A stretch of DNA of 64,000 nt from Streptomyces sp. NRRL WC-3618 (lineage in GTDB: Bacteria > Actinomycetota > Actinomycetes > Streptomycetales > Streptomycetaceae): assembly GCF_001280005.1 (NCBI RefSeq), contig NZ_LGDW01000347.1, positions 45,335 through 109,334 on the forward strand, given 5' to 3'. A program made the translations under genes and the position numbers. The first letter of the stretch is position 1; each line of letters starts with the position of its first letter. Below the pieces are notes generated by a model. The model was not told the DNA's origin, searched no databases, and saw nothing but the letters and a program-made list of their open reading frames with translations. This document shows, in pieces, positions 1 to 9,114 of the stretch.

Positions 1-157
1 TCGGCACCTGCAACGCCTGCTGCCGGACCGTGTTGGTCCACTTGCTGCCGGTCTTCGCCTTGATACTGGCCCCTGCATGTTCCAGGAGACCAAGGGCGTG
101 GTGGCCGCAGGGAAATCGGTGGCGGCGGCCGGAACGGCAATTTTCTTCGGCGGTCAT
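1..157 (-). CDS. possible partial ORF running off the left edge
   Basis: An open frame starts at an ATG at 157 and continues without a stop for 52 codons to the window edge. It begins 3 bases after the stop of the cupredoxin gene on the same strand, which would fit a co-transcribed downstream gene. The visible part is basic and contains the stretch KAKTGSKWTNTVRQQ. I do not recognise a family. No clear ribosome-binding site precedes the ATG, and the first codons (GAA, AAT, TTT, CGA) are not typical of the neighbouring genes. It could be a chance frame or a remnant. Confidence 0.25.
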   Translation of the reverse strand, partial: MTAEENCRSGRRHRFPCGHHALGLLEHAGASIKAKTGSKWTNTVRQQALQVP

Positions 158-160
158 CGC

Positions 161-637
161 TCAGTACCCGTTACGCGGGGACGTGGTGTTGCCGCTGCCG
201 GACGGTGCCGGGGTTCCGCCGACGGCGATCTTCGTGTTCATGCCGAGGTCCCGGTGTCCGCCGATCGGGCAGAAGACCTGGTACGTGCCGGACTTCAGCG
301 TCAGCGTGAGGGCCGTGGACTGCCCGGGGTTCACCGTCTTGCTGCGATTGCTGCCACCGGGTCCCACGAGCTCCAGGGCGTGTTGGTGCCGGCCCTTGTT
401 CTGTGCGGTGAAGGTGTACTGGCCAGGCCGGTACTTGTGCGTCGAGAGCTGGATGTGGAAGTCGGTGAGCACCGCCGTGACGCGGGTCGCCGAGGTACCG
501 GCCTTCGTCGGGGCCGGGGTCGTCGTGGCGCCGGTGCTGCTGCCGTAGCCGCCGCTTCCACAGGCGGCGAGCAGGGCGGTCAGACCGCCGGCGGCCACGC
601 CGAGGAGTACACGGTTGCGGGTGCGCGGGTTGGTCAT
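161..637 (-). CDS. cupredoxin-type copper-binding lipoprotein
   Basis: Predicted membrane-anchored blue-copper-like protein acting outside the cytoplasmic membrane, probably in electron transfer or copper handling. The start at 637 is chosen because GGAGG lies 8 bases upstream and the protein then opens with a lipoprotein signal (LTALLAACGSGG, lipobox Cys). A low-complexity Ser/Thr/Pro linker leads to a small beta-rich domain. A His in the HQHALEL segment and the C-terminal CPIGGHRDLGM (Cys-x4-His-x4-Met) form a complete type 1 copper ligand set. At about 158 residues the length fits the family. It is divergent from the ECF sigma gene, which may control it; that link is inferred from position only. 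The longer upstream reading in the same frame is a shadow. Confidence 0.85.
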   Translation of the reverse strand: MTNPRTRNRVLLGVAAGGLTALLAACGSGGYGSSTGATTTPAPTKAGTSATRVTAVLTDFHIQLSTHKYRPGQYTFTAQNKGRHQHALELVGPGGSNRSKTVNPGQSTALTLTLKSGTYQVFCPIGGHRDLGMNTKIAVGGTPAPSGSGNTTSPRNGY

Positions 638-742
638 GATTCGGTCCTCCGGAATGTCCCCCTGCCAGGGGTACGACGCTGCCGGGCGAAGGGATTGCGG
701 CCGGCCGGATCGCAGCGAGACAGGCGAAGCCAGGTGGATAAT

Positions 743-756
743 TTGCGCTGACGCAA
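743..756. promoter_or_regulatory. inverted repeat between cupredoxin and sigma-factor genes
   Basis: A perfect 5-bp inverted repeat, TTGCG-ctga-CGCAA, lies in the 150-bp divergent intergenic region, 32 bases before the sigma-factor start. The position suits an operator for either gene. No matching regulator is identifiable, so its role is inferred. Confidence 0.35.
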
Positions 757-787
757 TACATTCCGGTCGGCGAACCGTAGTCCTGAT

Positions 788-1363
788 ATGTGGCGCATGA
801 GCTTGTCCCTCGGGCGGGTGCCGGACGAGGCACTGCTCACTGGTCTGGCGACGGGCGATCCCGAACTCGTCGTCGCGTTCGTGCGCCGTTTCCAGGGCGT
901 GGTCTTCGGCGTGGCCGTGACCGTGCTGGGCGACCCCCAGCTCGCCGAGGACGTCGCCCAGCAGACCTTCGAGCGGGCCTGGCGGCACGCACAGGTGTAC
1001 GACCCCCGGCGCGGCTCGGTACGAGCATGGCTGACGGCCATCGCGCACAACCTGGCCATCGACACGGCACGGGCCCGGCGCGCGAGCCCGGTCGCCCCGG
1101 CGGACCTGGACGCGCTGTTCGGCAGCGTGACCGAGACGCCCGAGCGGCGGGCGCTCGCCGACGACAGCGCGCAGCGGGTCAGGCGAGCGGTCGCGGAGCT
1201 GCCCCGGGAGCAGGCGCGGGCCCTGGTGATGGCCGGGATCTACGGCATGACGGCGCGGGAGGTCGCGGAGGCGGAGCACGTTCCGCTGGGCACGGCGAAG
1301 ACCCGTATCCGCACCGGGACGCTCAAGGTACGGGCCCTGCTGGAACCGGAGGAGAAGCGGTGA
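788..1363 (+). CDS. ECF-family RNA polymerase sigma factor
   Basis: Alternative sigma factor of the extracytoplasmic-function type, directing RNA polymerase to a small stress regulon. Region 2 is clear (AEDVAQQTFERAWRHA through AWLTAIAHNLAIDTARAR) and region 4 follows (LPREQARALVMAGIYGMTAREVA, then GTAKTRIRTG). The 191-residue length fits. The ATG at 788 and the in-frame ATG at 797 are both possible; neither has a convincing Shine-Dalgarno sequence, so the message may be leaderless. The gene overlaps the start of the anti-sigma gene, the usual sign of translational coupling between an ECF factor and its antagonist. Confidence 0.92.
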   Translation: MWRMSLSLGRVPDEALLTGLATGDPELVVAFVRRFQGVVFGVAVTVLGDPQLAEDVAQQTFERAWRHAQVYDPRRGSVRAWLTAIAHNLAIDTARARRASPVAPADLDALFGSVTETPERRALADDSAQRVRRAVAELPREQARALVMAGIYGMTAREVAEAEHVPLGTAKTRIRTGTLKVRALLEPEEKR

Positions 1364-2088
1364 GCGGCATGGAGTGCGAGCGGCTGCGGGAGCTGGACGC
1401 CGAACTGGCGCTCGGGGTCCTGCCGGCCCGTGAGCGGGCCGAGGCGGTCGCCCATCTGGACGACTGCCCGGAGTGCCGGGAGCGCGTCGCGCGGCTGACG
1501 GAGGTCGGCGACGACCTGCTCACGCTGCTGCCGGACGCCGAGCCGCCGGTCGGCTTCGAGAGCCGGGTCGTACGGGCCCTGGGCGCGGAGCCCGCTCCGA
1601 AGCGCCGTCGGGTGTGGCAGCGGCGGCGGAACCGGCAAGGACAGTGGCGCTGGCAGGGGCGTCGGCACCGGTTGCGGCTGGCGGCGGCCGCGGTGGCCGC
1701 GACCCTGGCCTGCGGTGTCGGTGGATGGGCGATCGGCACGGCAGTCGTGGGCGCGCCTACGGCGGTCTCGCAGCGGACGGACGGCGGCCTGCGACAGGCG
1801 GCCCTGGTCGCCGACGGCCATGAGGTGGGCCGTATCTTCGCCCACACCGGTGGCCAGGGCTGGGTGTACATGTCCGTCGACCTCGGCAGGTCCGGCCAGG
1901 GACCGGTGCGGTGTCTGCTCGTGCACGGCGACGGATCGGCGGTGCCGGTGGGCTCGTTCCCGCTCAAGGACGGTTACGGGTACTGGGGCGCACCGGCCGA
2001 GGTCGATCCCGCGACGGTGACTGGCGCCCGCTTGATGTCCCCGGACGGAACCGTCGTGGCCACGGCACACTTCTCGGCCAGTGCGTGA
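1360..2088 (+). CDS. zinc-binding anti-sigma factor, single-pass membrane protein
   Basis: Cognate antagonist of the upstream ECF factor. The N-terminal cytosolic part carries a ZAS motif with His32, Cys36 and Cys39 (AHLDDCPEC), which would hold the sigma factor until a signal releases it. A basic stretch (about 80-105) precedes one membrane helix (about 106-130). The rest is an extracytoplasmic domain of about 110 residues resembling RskA-type C-terminal domains. The GTG at 1360 overlaps the sigma stop; an ATG at 1369 is the alternative. The mature domain would sense an envelope signal, possibly linked to the divergent cupredoxin, which is inference. Confidence 0.88.
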   Translation: MSGMECERLRELDAELALGVLPARERAEAVAHLDDCPECRERVARLTEVGDDLLTLLPDAEPPVGFESRVVRALGAEPAPKRRRVWQRRRNRQGQWRWQGRRHRLRLAAAAVAATLACGVGGWAIGTAVVGAPTAVSQRTDGGLRQAALVADGHEVGRIFAHTGGQGWVYMSVDLGRSGQGPVRCLLVHGDGSAVPVGSFPLKDGYGYWGAPAEVDPATVTGARLMSPDGTVVATAHFSASA

Positions 2089-2584
2089 CGCCGACGGTTC
2101 ATTCGCCCATCGGTACGAGGACGCGTCTTCGCCCCCGCCGGGTCGGGCCGACTGCGCACCCGGGAGATGACAACGCCCCGACCGGTTGGGGGACAACGGC
2201 GAAGGGATCCATGCTGTTTGCTCCTACCGTCGGTCAGGCGGTACGACCGACGACCCTATCCCTCCGCCGAACTCCGGTGTCCTGTACGGACGTTACAAGT
2301 CGAAGCCCCGGCGTTGTCCGTGCGCGACAAGGGTCGGCGGAGAGTTCGGCGGACGCGCCGCCCGAACGGGGCCCGAACCCGGTCGGCGCCCGGGCAAACA
2401 TCGTGCGGGCGCGATCATCGTATCGAGTTAATGTCCCCGACTTTCCTTGGTCCACAGGACGAAGCGGCCACTACTGTTCACCTGGATCTGGACGGATTCT
2501 CCCTTGAATACCCCCCTTTTCTCCTGTTGGTCCGATGAGCCCATACAGGTGCCATCACCGCTTTGAGCAAGGAGAGCTCGCCCG
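2089..2584. other. intergenic leader region before the 2-MIB operon
   Basis: About 500 bases with no gene I can support. Open frames on both strands lack family resemblance and fit shadow statistics. The second half (about 2400-2560) is less GC-rich and probably holds the operon promoter. An AAGGAG ribosome-binding site ends the region just before the encapsulin start. I could not assign -35/-10 boxes with confidence. Confidence 0.5.
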
Positions 2585-3994
2585 ATGACTGTTGACTCGA
2601 GCCCGGAAGCGCAACTGGAGCCGCCCCGACAATCCCTCGGCACGGCGGCCGCCCGCAACCTCGCCACCACCACCAGGTCCGCCCCGCAGATGCAGGAGAT
2701 CACCTCTCGCTGGCTGCTGCGGATGCTCCCCTGGGTGGAGGCCAAGGGCGGGGCCTACCGGGTCAACCGTCGTCTGACCTACACCGTCGGCTACGGGAGC
2801 GTGGAGTTCGTCCAGGACGGCGCCGCTGTCCGGGTGATCCCCCAGGAGCTCGGTGAACTGGCCCTGCTACGCGGCTTCGACGACGTGGAGGTGCTGACCG
2901 CCCTCGCCGATCGGTGCGTCCAACGCGACTTCCGGGTCGGCGAGACGCTCGTGGAGCGCGGTGCGCCCGCGCGTCAACTCCACCTGATCGCCCACGGCCG
3001 CGTCAGCCGGACCTCCGTCGGCAGGTACGGCGACGAGGTCGCCGTGGACGTACTCGCCAATGGCGACCGGTTCGGGGACCATGCGCTGCTGGACGGGAAC
3101 GCCCCGTGGGAGCACACCGCCACCGCCGTGACCTCGGGCACCCTGCTCACCCTGTCGCGCGCCGACTTCGAGGCGGTGCTGTCCACCGCGCCGGGCCTCC
3201 GGGACCACATCGAGGGGTTCAAGTCCCTTCCCCGGCAACGCCAGAACCGCAAGGGCGAGGCGGAGATCGCGATGTCGGCCGGCCACACCGGCGAGCATGA
3301 TCTGCCCGGCACGTTCGTCGACTACGAGCTGAAACCGCGCGAGTACGAACTCTCGGTCGCGCAGACCATTCTGCGGATCCACACGAGGGTCTCCGACCTC
3401 TACAACGGGCCGATGAATCAGACCAAGGAGCAACTCAGGCTCACCGTCGAGGCGTTGCGCGAGCGCCAGGAGCATGAGCTGATCAACAACAGGGAGTTCG
3501 GTCTACTCCACAACGCCGACTTCAAGCAGCGCATCCAGACGCGCTCCGGCCCGCCGACCCCGGACGACATGGACGAGCTGCTCTGCCGCCGCCGCGGGTC
3601 GAAGTTCTACCTCGCACACCCCAAAACCATCGCGGCGATCGGGCGTGAGTTCAACGCGCGCGGGCTCTGTCCGGACCACGTCGACATCGGTGGTCAGCAG
3701 GTTCCGGCCTGGCGCGGGGTGCCCATCCTTCCCTGCAACAAGATCCCCATCACGCGGGAGATGACGAGCTCGATCCTCTGCATGCGTACCGGCGAGGACA
3801 AGCAGGGCGTCATCGGTCTTCATCAGACGGGTTTGCCGGACGAGTACGAACCGGGTCTGTCCGTCCGGTTCATGGGCGTCGACGAGAAGGCGATCACCTC
3901 CTACCTCGTCAGCGCCTACTACTCGGCCGCCATCCTCGTGCCGGACGCGGTCGGCGTACTGGAGAACGTGCAGATCGCCCGCTGGCCCAGGTAG
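2585..3994 (+). CDS. family 2B encapsulin shell protein with cyclic-nucleotide-binding domain
   Basis: Shell protein of a protein nanocompartment. The 469 residues comprise a short disordered N-terminus, an E-loop/N-arm segment, an inserted cyclic-nucleotide-binding (Crp-like) domain at about 95-212 and an HK97-fold remainder. This is the architecture of family 2B encapsulins, including the Streptomyces EshA-type proteins formerly annotated as Crp/Fnr regulators. There is no DNA-binding helix-turn-helix, so it is not a transcription factor. AAGGAG precedes the ATG at good spacing. It is the first gene of the 2-MIB operon. In related streptomycetes the synthase encoded next to the shell is its cargo, loaded through a disordered N-terminal region, and the same arrangement is present here. 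Confidence 0.9.
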   Translation: MTVDSSPEAQLEPPRQSLGTAAARNLATTTRSAPQMQEITSRWLLRMLPWVEAKGGAYRVNRRLTYTVGYGSVEFVQDGAAVRVIPQELGELALLRGFDDVEVLTALADRCVQRDFRVGETLVERGAPARQLHLIAHGRVSRTSVGRYGDEVAVDVLANGDRFGDHALLDGNAPWEHTATAVTSGTLLTLSRADFEAVLSTAPGLRDHIEGFKSLPRQRQNRKGEAEIAMSAGHTGEHDLPGTFVDYELKPREYELSVAQTILRIHTRVSDLYNGPMNQTKEQLRLTVEALRERQEHELINNREFGLLHNADFKQRIQTRSGPPTPDDMDELLCRRRGSKFYLAHPKTIAAIGREFNARGLCPDHVDIGGQQVPAWRGVPILPCNKIPITREMTSSILCMRTGEDKQGVIGLHQTGLPDEYEPGLSVRFMGVDEKAITSYLVSAYYSAAILVPDAVGVLENVQIARWPR

Positions 3995-4098
3995 CGGGCC
4001 CGGACCGCAAGTCCCGCTGCCCCCTCCGGACCCTCCGAGTCGGCCGCGCGTGCCCGACGGGTCCCAGGACAGCCGCCCACCCCACCAAGGAGTCATCG

Positions 4099-5490
4099 AT
4101 GCCCGCGCCCGAGCCGACACCTCCGCAGCCGAGCCTGCCCGCGGCCGCTGCCCATTTCGGGGCGCATGTCCTCGCTGAAGCCGCGGCCCGTGCCTGCGAT
4201 ATCAAGGCCGCCACCGGCGACTCACCCGGTGCGCCGGCCTTGCCCGTCCCGCCTGCAATTGTCGTGTCGGCACCGCCGCTTCCCGCTGATGCCCCGACAG
4301 CCGTGGTGCCCACAGTCGAGGTGCCGACAACCGTGGTGCCGACAGCCGACGTGCCAACAACCGTGGTACCGACAGGCGAGGTGCCGACACCGATCCCCGG
4401 CCTCGAACGGATCCTGCGCGGCCCCACAGGACTGGGCACGGCGGGCCTGCGGCTGATCCTGCGGGAGGAGCCACCGACGCCTTCGAAGCCGTCGGCAGCC
4501 ACGGCCGCGGAAGGCACGCCGATCCCGGGCCTCTACCACCACCAGGTGGCCGAGCCCGACCCGGTGCGGGTCGAAGAGGTCAGCCGGAGGATCAAGGCCT
4601 GGGCGTTGGACGAGGTCTCCCTGTATCCCAAGGACCTGGAGGAGCAGTTCGACGGGTTCTCCGTGGGCCGCTACATGGTCGGCTGCCATCCGGACGCGCC
4701 CACCGTCGACCACCTGATGATCGCCACCCGCCTGATGGTGGCCGAGAACGCGCTGGATGACTACTACTGCGAGGACCACGGGGGCTCGCCCGTCGGCCTC
4801 GGCGAACGCCTTCTGCTGGCACACACGGCACTCGACCCCCTCCACACGACGGAGGAGTACCAGGCGCCATGGGCGAAGTCGCTCCACTCGGACGCGCCTC
4901 GGCGCGCCTACCGCTCCGCCATGGACTACTTCGTCCAGGCGGCCAGTCCCTCCCAGAGCGACCGTTTCCGGCACGACATGGCCCGGCTTCACCTGGGGTA
5001 TCTCGCCGAAGCCGCCTGGGCACAGCTGGACCGCGTACCCGAGGTGTGGGAGTACCTGGCGATGCGCCAGTTCAACAACTTCCGCCCCTGCCCGACCATC
5101 ACCGACACCGTCGGCGGCTACGAACTGCCGATGGACCTGCATTCCCAGGCCGCCATGCAGAAGGTCATCGCACTCGCCTCGAACGCGACGACCATCGTGA
5201 ACGACCTGTACTCGTACACCAAGGAACTCGACGCTCCTGGCCGGCACCTGAACCTGCCCGTCGTGATCGCCGAACGTGAGGGCCTCTCCGACCGGGACGC
5301 CTATCTGAAGTCGGTCGAGATCCACAACGACCTCATGCACGCCTTCGAGACCGAAGCCAAAGCCCTGACCGCCGACTGCCCCCTCCCGAGTCTCCAGCGC
5401 TTCCTTCGGGGCGTGGCCGCCTGGGTCGACGGCAACCACAACTGGCACCGGACCAACACCTATCGCTACAGCCTGCCCGATTTCTGGTAG
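4099..5490 (+). CDS. 2-methylisoborneol synthase (class I terpene cyclase, encapsulin cargo)
   Basis: Cyclises 2-methylgeranyl diphosphate to the earthy odorant 2-methylisoborneol. The metal-binding motifs are visible: an aspartate-rich DDYYCED at residues 220-226 and the NSE-type NDLYSYTKE at 368-376. The C-terminal HNWHRTNTYRY segment is also typical of the family. The first 135 or so residues are disordered and rich in Pro, Val and Thr, with three 30-bp repeats and two PIPGL motifs. In family 2B systems such an extension targets the enzyme into the shell. It sits 104 bases after the encapsulin gene and 5 bases before the methyltransferase, so the three genes look like one transcription unit. 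The start follows an AAGGAG site. Confidence 0.95.
   Translation: MPAPEPTPPQPSLPAAAAHFGAHVLAEAAARACDIKAATGDSPGAPALPVPPAIVVSAPPLPADAPTAVVPTVEVPTTVVPTADVPTTVVPTGEVPTPIPGLERILRGPTGLGTAGLRLILREEPPTPSKPSAATAAEGTPIPGLYHHQVAEPDPVRVEEVSRRIKAWALDEVSLYPKDLEEQFDGFSVGRYMVGCHPDAPTVDHLMIATRLMVAENALDDYYCEDHGGSPVGLGERLLLAHTALDPLHTTEEYQAPWAKSLHSDAPRRAYRSAMDYFVQAASPSQSDRFRHDMARLHLGYLAEAAWAQLDRVPEVWEYLAMRQFNNFRPCPTITDTVGGYELPMDLHSQAAMQKVIALASNATTIVNDLYSYTKELDAPGRHLNLPVVIAEREGLSDRDAYLKSVEIHNDLMHAFETEAKALTADCPLPSLQRFLRGVAAWVDGNHNWHRTNTYRYSLPDFW
4291..4380 (+). repeat. three tandem 30-bp units inside the 2-MIB synthase gene
   Basis: Three in-frame 30-bp repeats encode a decapeptide of the form (A/V)PT(A/T)VVPT(V/A/G)(E/D), in the disordered N-terminal extension of the cyclase. 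Repeat number is likely to vary among strains. This is the portion expected to interact with the encapsulin shell. Confidence 0.85.
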
Positions 5491-5495
5491 CAAGA

Positions 5496-6401
5496 ATGGA
5501 CTCATCTGTGAGCAGCACGGTCAGCACCGAACTCACCGCCACCACCGACGCGCGTCTGCGCATCCCCGGCCCGGCGACTCCCTACCAGGGAGACATCGCC
5601 CGCTACTGGGACGGGGAGGCCAGGCCCGTGAACCTGCGTCTCGGCGATGTCGACGGTCTGTATCACCACCACTACGGCATCGGTGAAGTCGACCACTCGG
5701 CACTCGGCGATGCCGAGGACAGCGAGAGCGAGAAGAGGCTGATCGCCGAGCTCCACCGCCTGGAGTCGGCGCAGGCCGATCTCCTCCTGGAACACCTCGG
5801 CGACATCGAGCGGGACGACACCCTGGTGGACGCCGGCTGCGGGCGCGGTGGGTCGATGGTGATGGCGCACCAACGCTTCGGATGCAAGGTCGAAGGTGTC
5901 ACGCTGTCGGCCAAGCAGGCCGACTTCGCCAACCGGCGTGCCCACGAACTCCGCATCCAGGACCATGTGCGCGCCCGCGTCTGCAACATGCTCTCCACGC
6001 CTTTCGAGACCGGGCAGGCCACGGCCTCGTGGAACAACGAGTCGAGCATGTACGTCGATCTGCAGGACCTCTTCGCGGAGCACTCCCGCATCCTCGAGGT
6101 CGGCGGTCGCTACGTGACCATCACCGGCTGCTGGAACCCTCGGTACGGCCAGCCGTCGAAGTGGGTCTCCCAGATCAACGCGCACTTCGAGTGCAACATC
6201 CACTCGCGCCGGGAGTACCTGCGGGCCATGGCCGACAACCGCCTGGTGCCTCAGGCGGTCATCGACCTCACGCCGGCCACTCTCCCCTACTGGGAGCTGC
6301 GGGCAACGTCGTCGCTGGTCACGGGAATTGAGGACGCGTTCACCAACTCGTACAAGGACGGGTCCTTCCAGTACCTGCTCATCGCCGCCGACCGAGTCTG
6401 A
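5496..6401 (+). CDS. geranyl diphosphate 2-C-methyltransferase
   Basis: Transfers a methyl group from S-adenosylmethionine to C2 of geranyl diphosphate, making the unusual C11 substrate of the adjacent cyclase. The SAM-binding motif I is VDAGCGRGGS at residues 111-120. The upstream LYHHHYGIG segment and downstream WNNESSMYVDL are conserved in this family. At 301 residues the length matches known GPP methyltransferases. Its start lies 5 bases after the cyclase stop with only a weak ribosome-binding site, suggesting translational coupling. It is followed by a strong terminator shared with the convergent transporter gene. Confidence 0.95.
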   Translation: MDSSVSSTVSTELTATTDARLRIPGPATPYQGDIARYWDGEARPVNLRLGDVDGLYHHHYGIGEVDHSALGDAEDSESEKRLIAELHRLESAQADLLLEHLGDIERDDTLVDAGCGRGGSMVMAHQRFGCKVEGVTLSAKQADFANRRAHELRIQDHVRARVCNMLSTPFETGQATASWNNESSMYVDLQDLFAEHSRILEVGGRYVTITGCWNPRYGQPSKWVSQINAHFECNIHSRREYLRAMADNRLVPQAVIDLTPATLPYWELRATSSLVTGIEDAFTNSYKDGSFQYLLIAADRV

Positions 6402-6408
6402 CATACGT

Positions 6409-6450
6409 ATGTGGGCCGGCTCGGAGCGTCTGCTCCGGGCCGGCCCACAT
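6409..6450. terminator. bidirectional hairpin terminator
   Basis: A 19-bp near-perfect stem (one G-T wobble) with a 4-base loop sits between the convergent methyltransferase and transporter genes. The arms are 6409-6427 and 6432-6450. It ends 6 bases before the transporter stop, so it probably serves both strands. Confidence 0.85.
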
Positions 6451-6456
6451 GTGACG

Positions 6457-7854
6457 TCAGCGTGCGGCGGGGACGGGGTCGGGGGTGGGTGCGGGTGCGG
6501 GCGTCTCCTTCGGGTCGAGCAGGGCTGTCACCGGGGAGGGAGCGGGGGCGTAGGGGATCTCTCCGCGCAGGACTGCTTTCGCGCGGTCCTCGTCGAGCTC
6601 GCCCTCCCAGCGGGCGACGGCGAGGGTGGCGACGCCGTTGCCGACCAGGCTGGTCAGGGCGCGGGCTTCGGACATGAACCGGTCGATGCCGAAGATCAGC
6701 GCGAGGGAGGCGACCGGGACATGCGGGACGGCGCTGAGAGTGGCGGCCAGGGCGAGGAAGCCGGAGCCGGTGACGCCTGCGGCGCCCTTGGAGGTGAGCA
6801 GCATGACGGCGAGCATGGCCAGTTGCTGGGTGAGGCTGAGGTCGATGCCGAGGGCCTGGGCGAGGAAGACCGAGCCCATGGTCAGGTAGATGGCGGTGCC
6901 GTCGAGATTGAAGGAGTACCCGGCGGGCAGCGTGATGCCGACGACCGGCTTCGAGGCGCCGAGGTGCTGAAGCTTGGCCATCATGCGCGGCAGGACGGGC
7001 TCGGTGGAGGAGGTGCCCAGGACGATCAGCAGCTCTTCCTTGATGTAGCGCAGGAAGGGCAGCAGCCGCAGTCCGTTCAGGCGCATCACGGTCCCGAGGA
7101 CGACCAGGACGAAGAAGAGGGCGGTCAGCCAGAACGAGCCGACCAGCAGGGCCAGATGGCGCAGGGTGCCCAGGCCGTAGTGGCCGATGGTGAAGGCCAT
7201 GGAGCCGAACGCGCCGAGGGGGGCCAGCCGCATGATCCAGCGGATGAGCGTGAACAGGACCGTGGAGAACTTCTCGACGCCCCGGGCGATGTCCAGGCCG
7301 GCCTCTCCGCTGGCGTGCAGGCCGAAGCCGAACAGCACCGACACCAGCAGTACCGGCAGGATCTCGTTGCCGGTCAGAGCGCTGACCAGGGTGGTCGGGA
7401 CGGTGGCGAGGAGGAAGTCGGTGAAGCCCTCGTGGGCCGTGGTCGCCTCCGGTGGCAGGCCCTTGGTGGACAGGGTCGACAGGTCGATGTGCAGACCGCT
7501 GCCCGGCTTGACGACGTTGACGACGACCAGGCCGATCACCATGGCCACGGTGGTCAGCACCTCGAAGTAGACCAGCGCCTTCAGACTCACCCGGCCGACC
7601 GCGCGGGCGTTGCCCATCGACGCGATGCCGTGGACGACTGTGCAGAAGATGATCGGCGCGATGAGCATCTTCACCAGCGCGATGAAGCCGTCACCGAGAG
7701 GCTTGAGGTCGGTGCCGACGGACGGCCACAGCGCACCCACGGCGGCGCCGAGGAGGACGGCGATCAGGCACTGTATGTACAGGTGGGACAGCATCCGGCG
7801 GGTGCGGCCGGATGGTGCGGTGACGGTACCCGGGGCGGCGTCGTTGCGGCTCAT
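6457..7854 (-). CDS. dicarboxylate:cation symporter (DctA/DAACS family)
   Basis: Integral membrane carrier for C4-dicarboxylates or acidic amino acids. The 465-residue protein has the family's multiple transmembrane helices and re-entrant-loop signatures: LGTSSTEPVLPRMM, then GYSFNLDGTAIY, then GAAGVTGSGF. These form the substrate and cation sites. The C-terminus is a Pro/Ala-rich tail. The start ATG overlaps the stop of the upstream PrpF-type gene as ATGA, so the two are translationally coupled. The implied pathway is import of an organic acid followed by isomerisation, controlled by the divergent LysR regulator. Confidence 0.92.
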   Translation of the reverse strand: MSRNDAAPGTVTAPSGRTRRMLSHLYIQCLIAVLLGAAVGALWPSVGTDLKPLGDGFIALVKMLIAPIIFCTVVHGIASMGNARAVGRVSLKALVYFEVLTTVAMVIGLVVVNVVKPGSGLHIDLSTLSTKGLPPEATTAHEGFTDFLLATVPTTLVSALTGNEILPVLLVSVLFGFGLHASGEAGLDIARGVEKFSTVLFTLIRWIMRLAPLGAFGSMAFTIGHYGLGTLRHLALLVGSFWLTALFFVLVVLGTVMRLNGLRLLPFLRYIKEELLIVLGTSSTEPVLPRMMAKLQHLGASKPVVGITLPAGYSFNLDGTAIYLTMGSVFLAQALGIDLSLTQQLAMLAVMLLTSKGAAGVTGSGFLALAATLSAVPHVPVASLALIFGIDRFMSEARALTSLVGNGVATLAVARWEGELDEDRAKAVLRGEIPYAPAPSPVTALLDPKETPAPAPTPDPVPAAR

Positions 7855-8969
7855 GCGGGGCGTCCTTCCAGGACGGGAACGAGGAGTTCGGCTTGGGCGA
7901 TACGCCGGGCGGCTCGGTGCAGGAGCACCGTGGGGGACGCGCCGTCCGGTGCGGGGACGGCTCGGGTGGTGACCACGCCGGCGGGGGTGCCCAGACGCAG
8001 CGTGCCGTCGGCGGTCTGCCGGGCGACGCGGTGGGCGAGGGTGCCGGGGGTGGCGGCTGCCGTGGCCAGGGCCACGGCGGAGGTCAGGCCGATCGCCGGG
8101 TGTGGGGCGTGCATGGAGACCATGCGCACGGCCAGGTCGTACTCGTCGTGGGTGAGGAGTATGCCCTGGGTGGTGCGATAGGGGGCAGGCCTGGCGACGA
8201 TGCCCACCTTCGGCACCGCGTGGCTGACCGGGTCGCCCTCGCGCGCCAGGCCCATGGCCAGCGCTGCCTGACGGCGCAGCACTGTCAGCGCCGGCACCGC
8301 GGTGGCGAACTCGGTGAGGGATTCCGTGCCGTCGAGGCCGAACGCCTTGGCCTCGAACAGCGCGGCCGGCGCGCCGGCATCCACGAGGGATGCCTCGACG
8401 GGACCGCCCGGGCCGGTCAGTTCGTCCAGTGCCCGGCCGGTCGGCAGTGCGTACCCGGTCGTCGAGCCCGCCGGGTCCTGGAACCCGAGCAGGACCGGCA
8501 CGCCCGGCGCCGAGGTACCCGGCACCACGGCGGTGCCCTCCTCCGGGGCCACACCCGCGGGGGTGGGGATCGTGCCGGTGAGGCGCGCGCCGGTGTTGAC
8601 GTTGAGCATGCGGACGGTGGTGGTGTCCGACGCGATCGGCACGAAAGCGTGGTGGATGGCGTACAGGGCCACGGCGGTGGCGCAGTTGCCGCAGTTGCTG
8701 GCCCACTCCACGCGCTCGTCGCCGATGCCCACCTGTGCGAAGGCGTACTCGACGTCCACGCCGGGCTGGTTCGACGCCTGGACGACGGCGGCCTTGGAGG
8801 TGGTGGAGGAGGCGCCGCCCACGCCGTCGATCTGGCGGGGGTCGGCGGCGTTGAAGGCGGCGAGCAGGAGGGCATCGACGTCCACGCCGGTCGCGGCCAC
8901 GTCGCGCTGGTCGAAGATCCAGCACTTGCTGGTTCCGCCACGGATCATCTCGCCCTGCAGACGCAGCAC
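7851..8969 (-). CDS. PrpF-family isomerase/tautomerase (4-oxalomesaconate tautomerase-like)
   Basis: Member of the PrpF/LigU/GalD fold family, which catalyses allylic isomerisation of unsaturated organic acids such as methylaconitate, aconitate or 4-oxalomesaconate. Family signatures are RGGTSKCWIF near the N-terminus and ASNCGNC, which carries a probable catalytic cysteine. A GTG start at 8969 is preferred because GAGGAG lies 6 bases upstream and the protein then begins LRLQGEMIRGG as in homologues. The in-frame ATG at 9035 would add 22 unconserved residues. It is coupled to the downstream transporter. The substrate is not determined by sequence alone. Confidence 0.85.
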   Translation of the reverse strand: MLRLQGEMIRGGTSKCWIFDQRDVAATGVDVDALLLAAFNAADPRQIDGVGGASSTTSKAAVVQASNQPGVDVEYAFAQVGIGDERVEWASNCGNCATAVALYAIHHAFVPIASDTTTVRMLNVNTGARLTGTIPTPAGVAPEEGTAVVPGTSAPGVPVLLGFQDPAGSTTGYALPTGRALDELTGPGGPVEASLVDAGAPAALFEAKAFGLDGTESLTEFATAVPALTVLRRQAALAMGLAREGDPVSHAVPKVGIVARPAPYRTTQGILLTHDEYDLAVRMVSMHAPHPAIGLTSAVALATAAATPGTLAHRVARQTADGTLRLGTPAGVVTTRAVPAPDGASPTVLLHRAARRIAQAELLVPVLEGRPA

Positions 8970-9114
8970 AACTGACTCCTCACAAAGGGGAAAGGGAAGC
9001 CCACCGCCGGTCTCGCCGTGCGTGGTGTCCTCCACCGTGGGTTACGGCAGCGTGAAGTACAATCTCGGAAATCTGCATGGCTATTAAGGTGAACTAAAGG
9101 CTGGAGGTGTCGAC

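Noticed and set aside
737..742. GATAAT as a -10 element for the sigma-factor gene
   Set aside because: No -35-like hexamer occurs at 16-18 bases upstream, so the match is probably chance.
2585..3994. Crp/Fnr transcription factor annotation for the cyclic-nucleotide-binding protein
   Set aside because: There is no DNA-binding HTH, the length is twice that of Crp, and the gene heads the 2-MIB operon as family 2B encapsulins do.
6328..8181. 617-codon plus-strand frame opposite the transporter and PrpF genes
   Set aside because: It is antisense to two well-supported genes and very rich in Gly, Glu, Gln and Arg, as shadows of GC-rich genes are.
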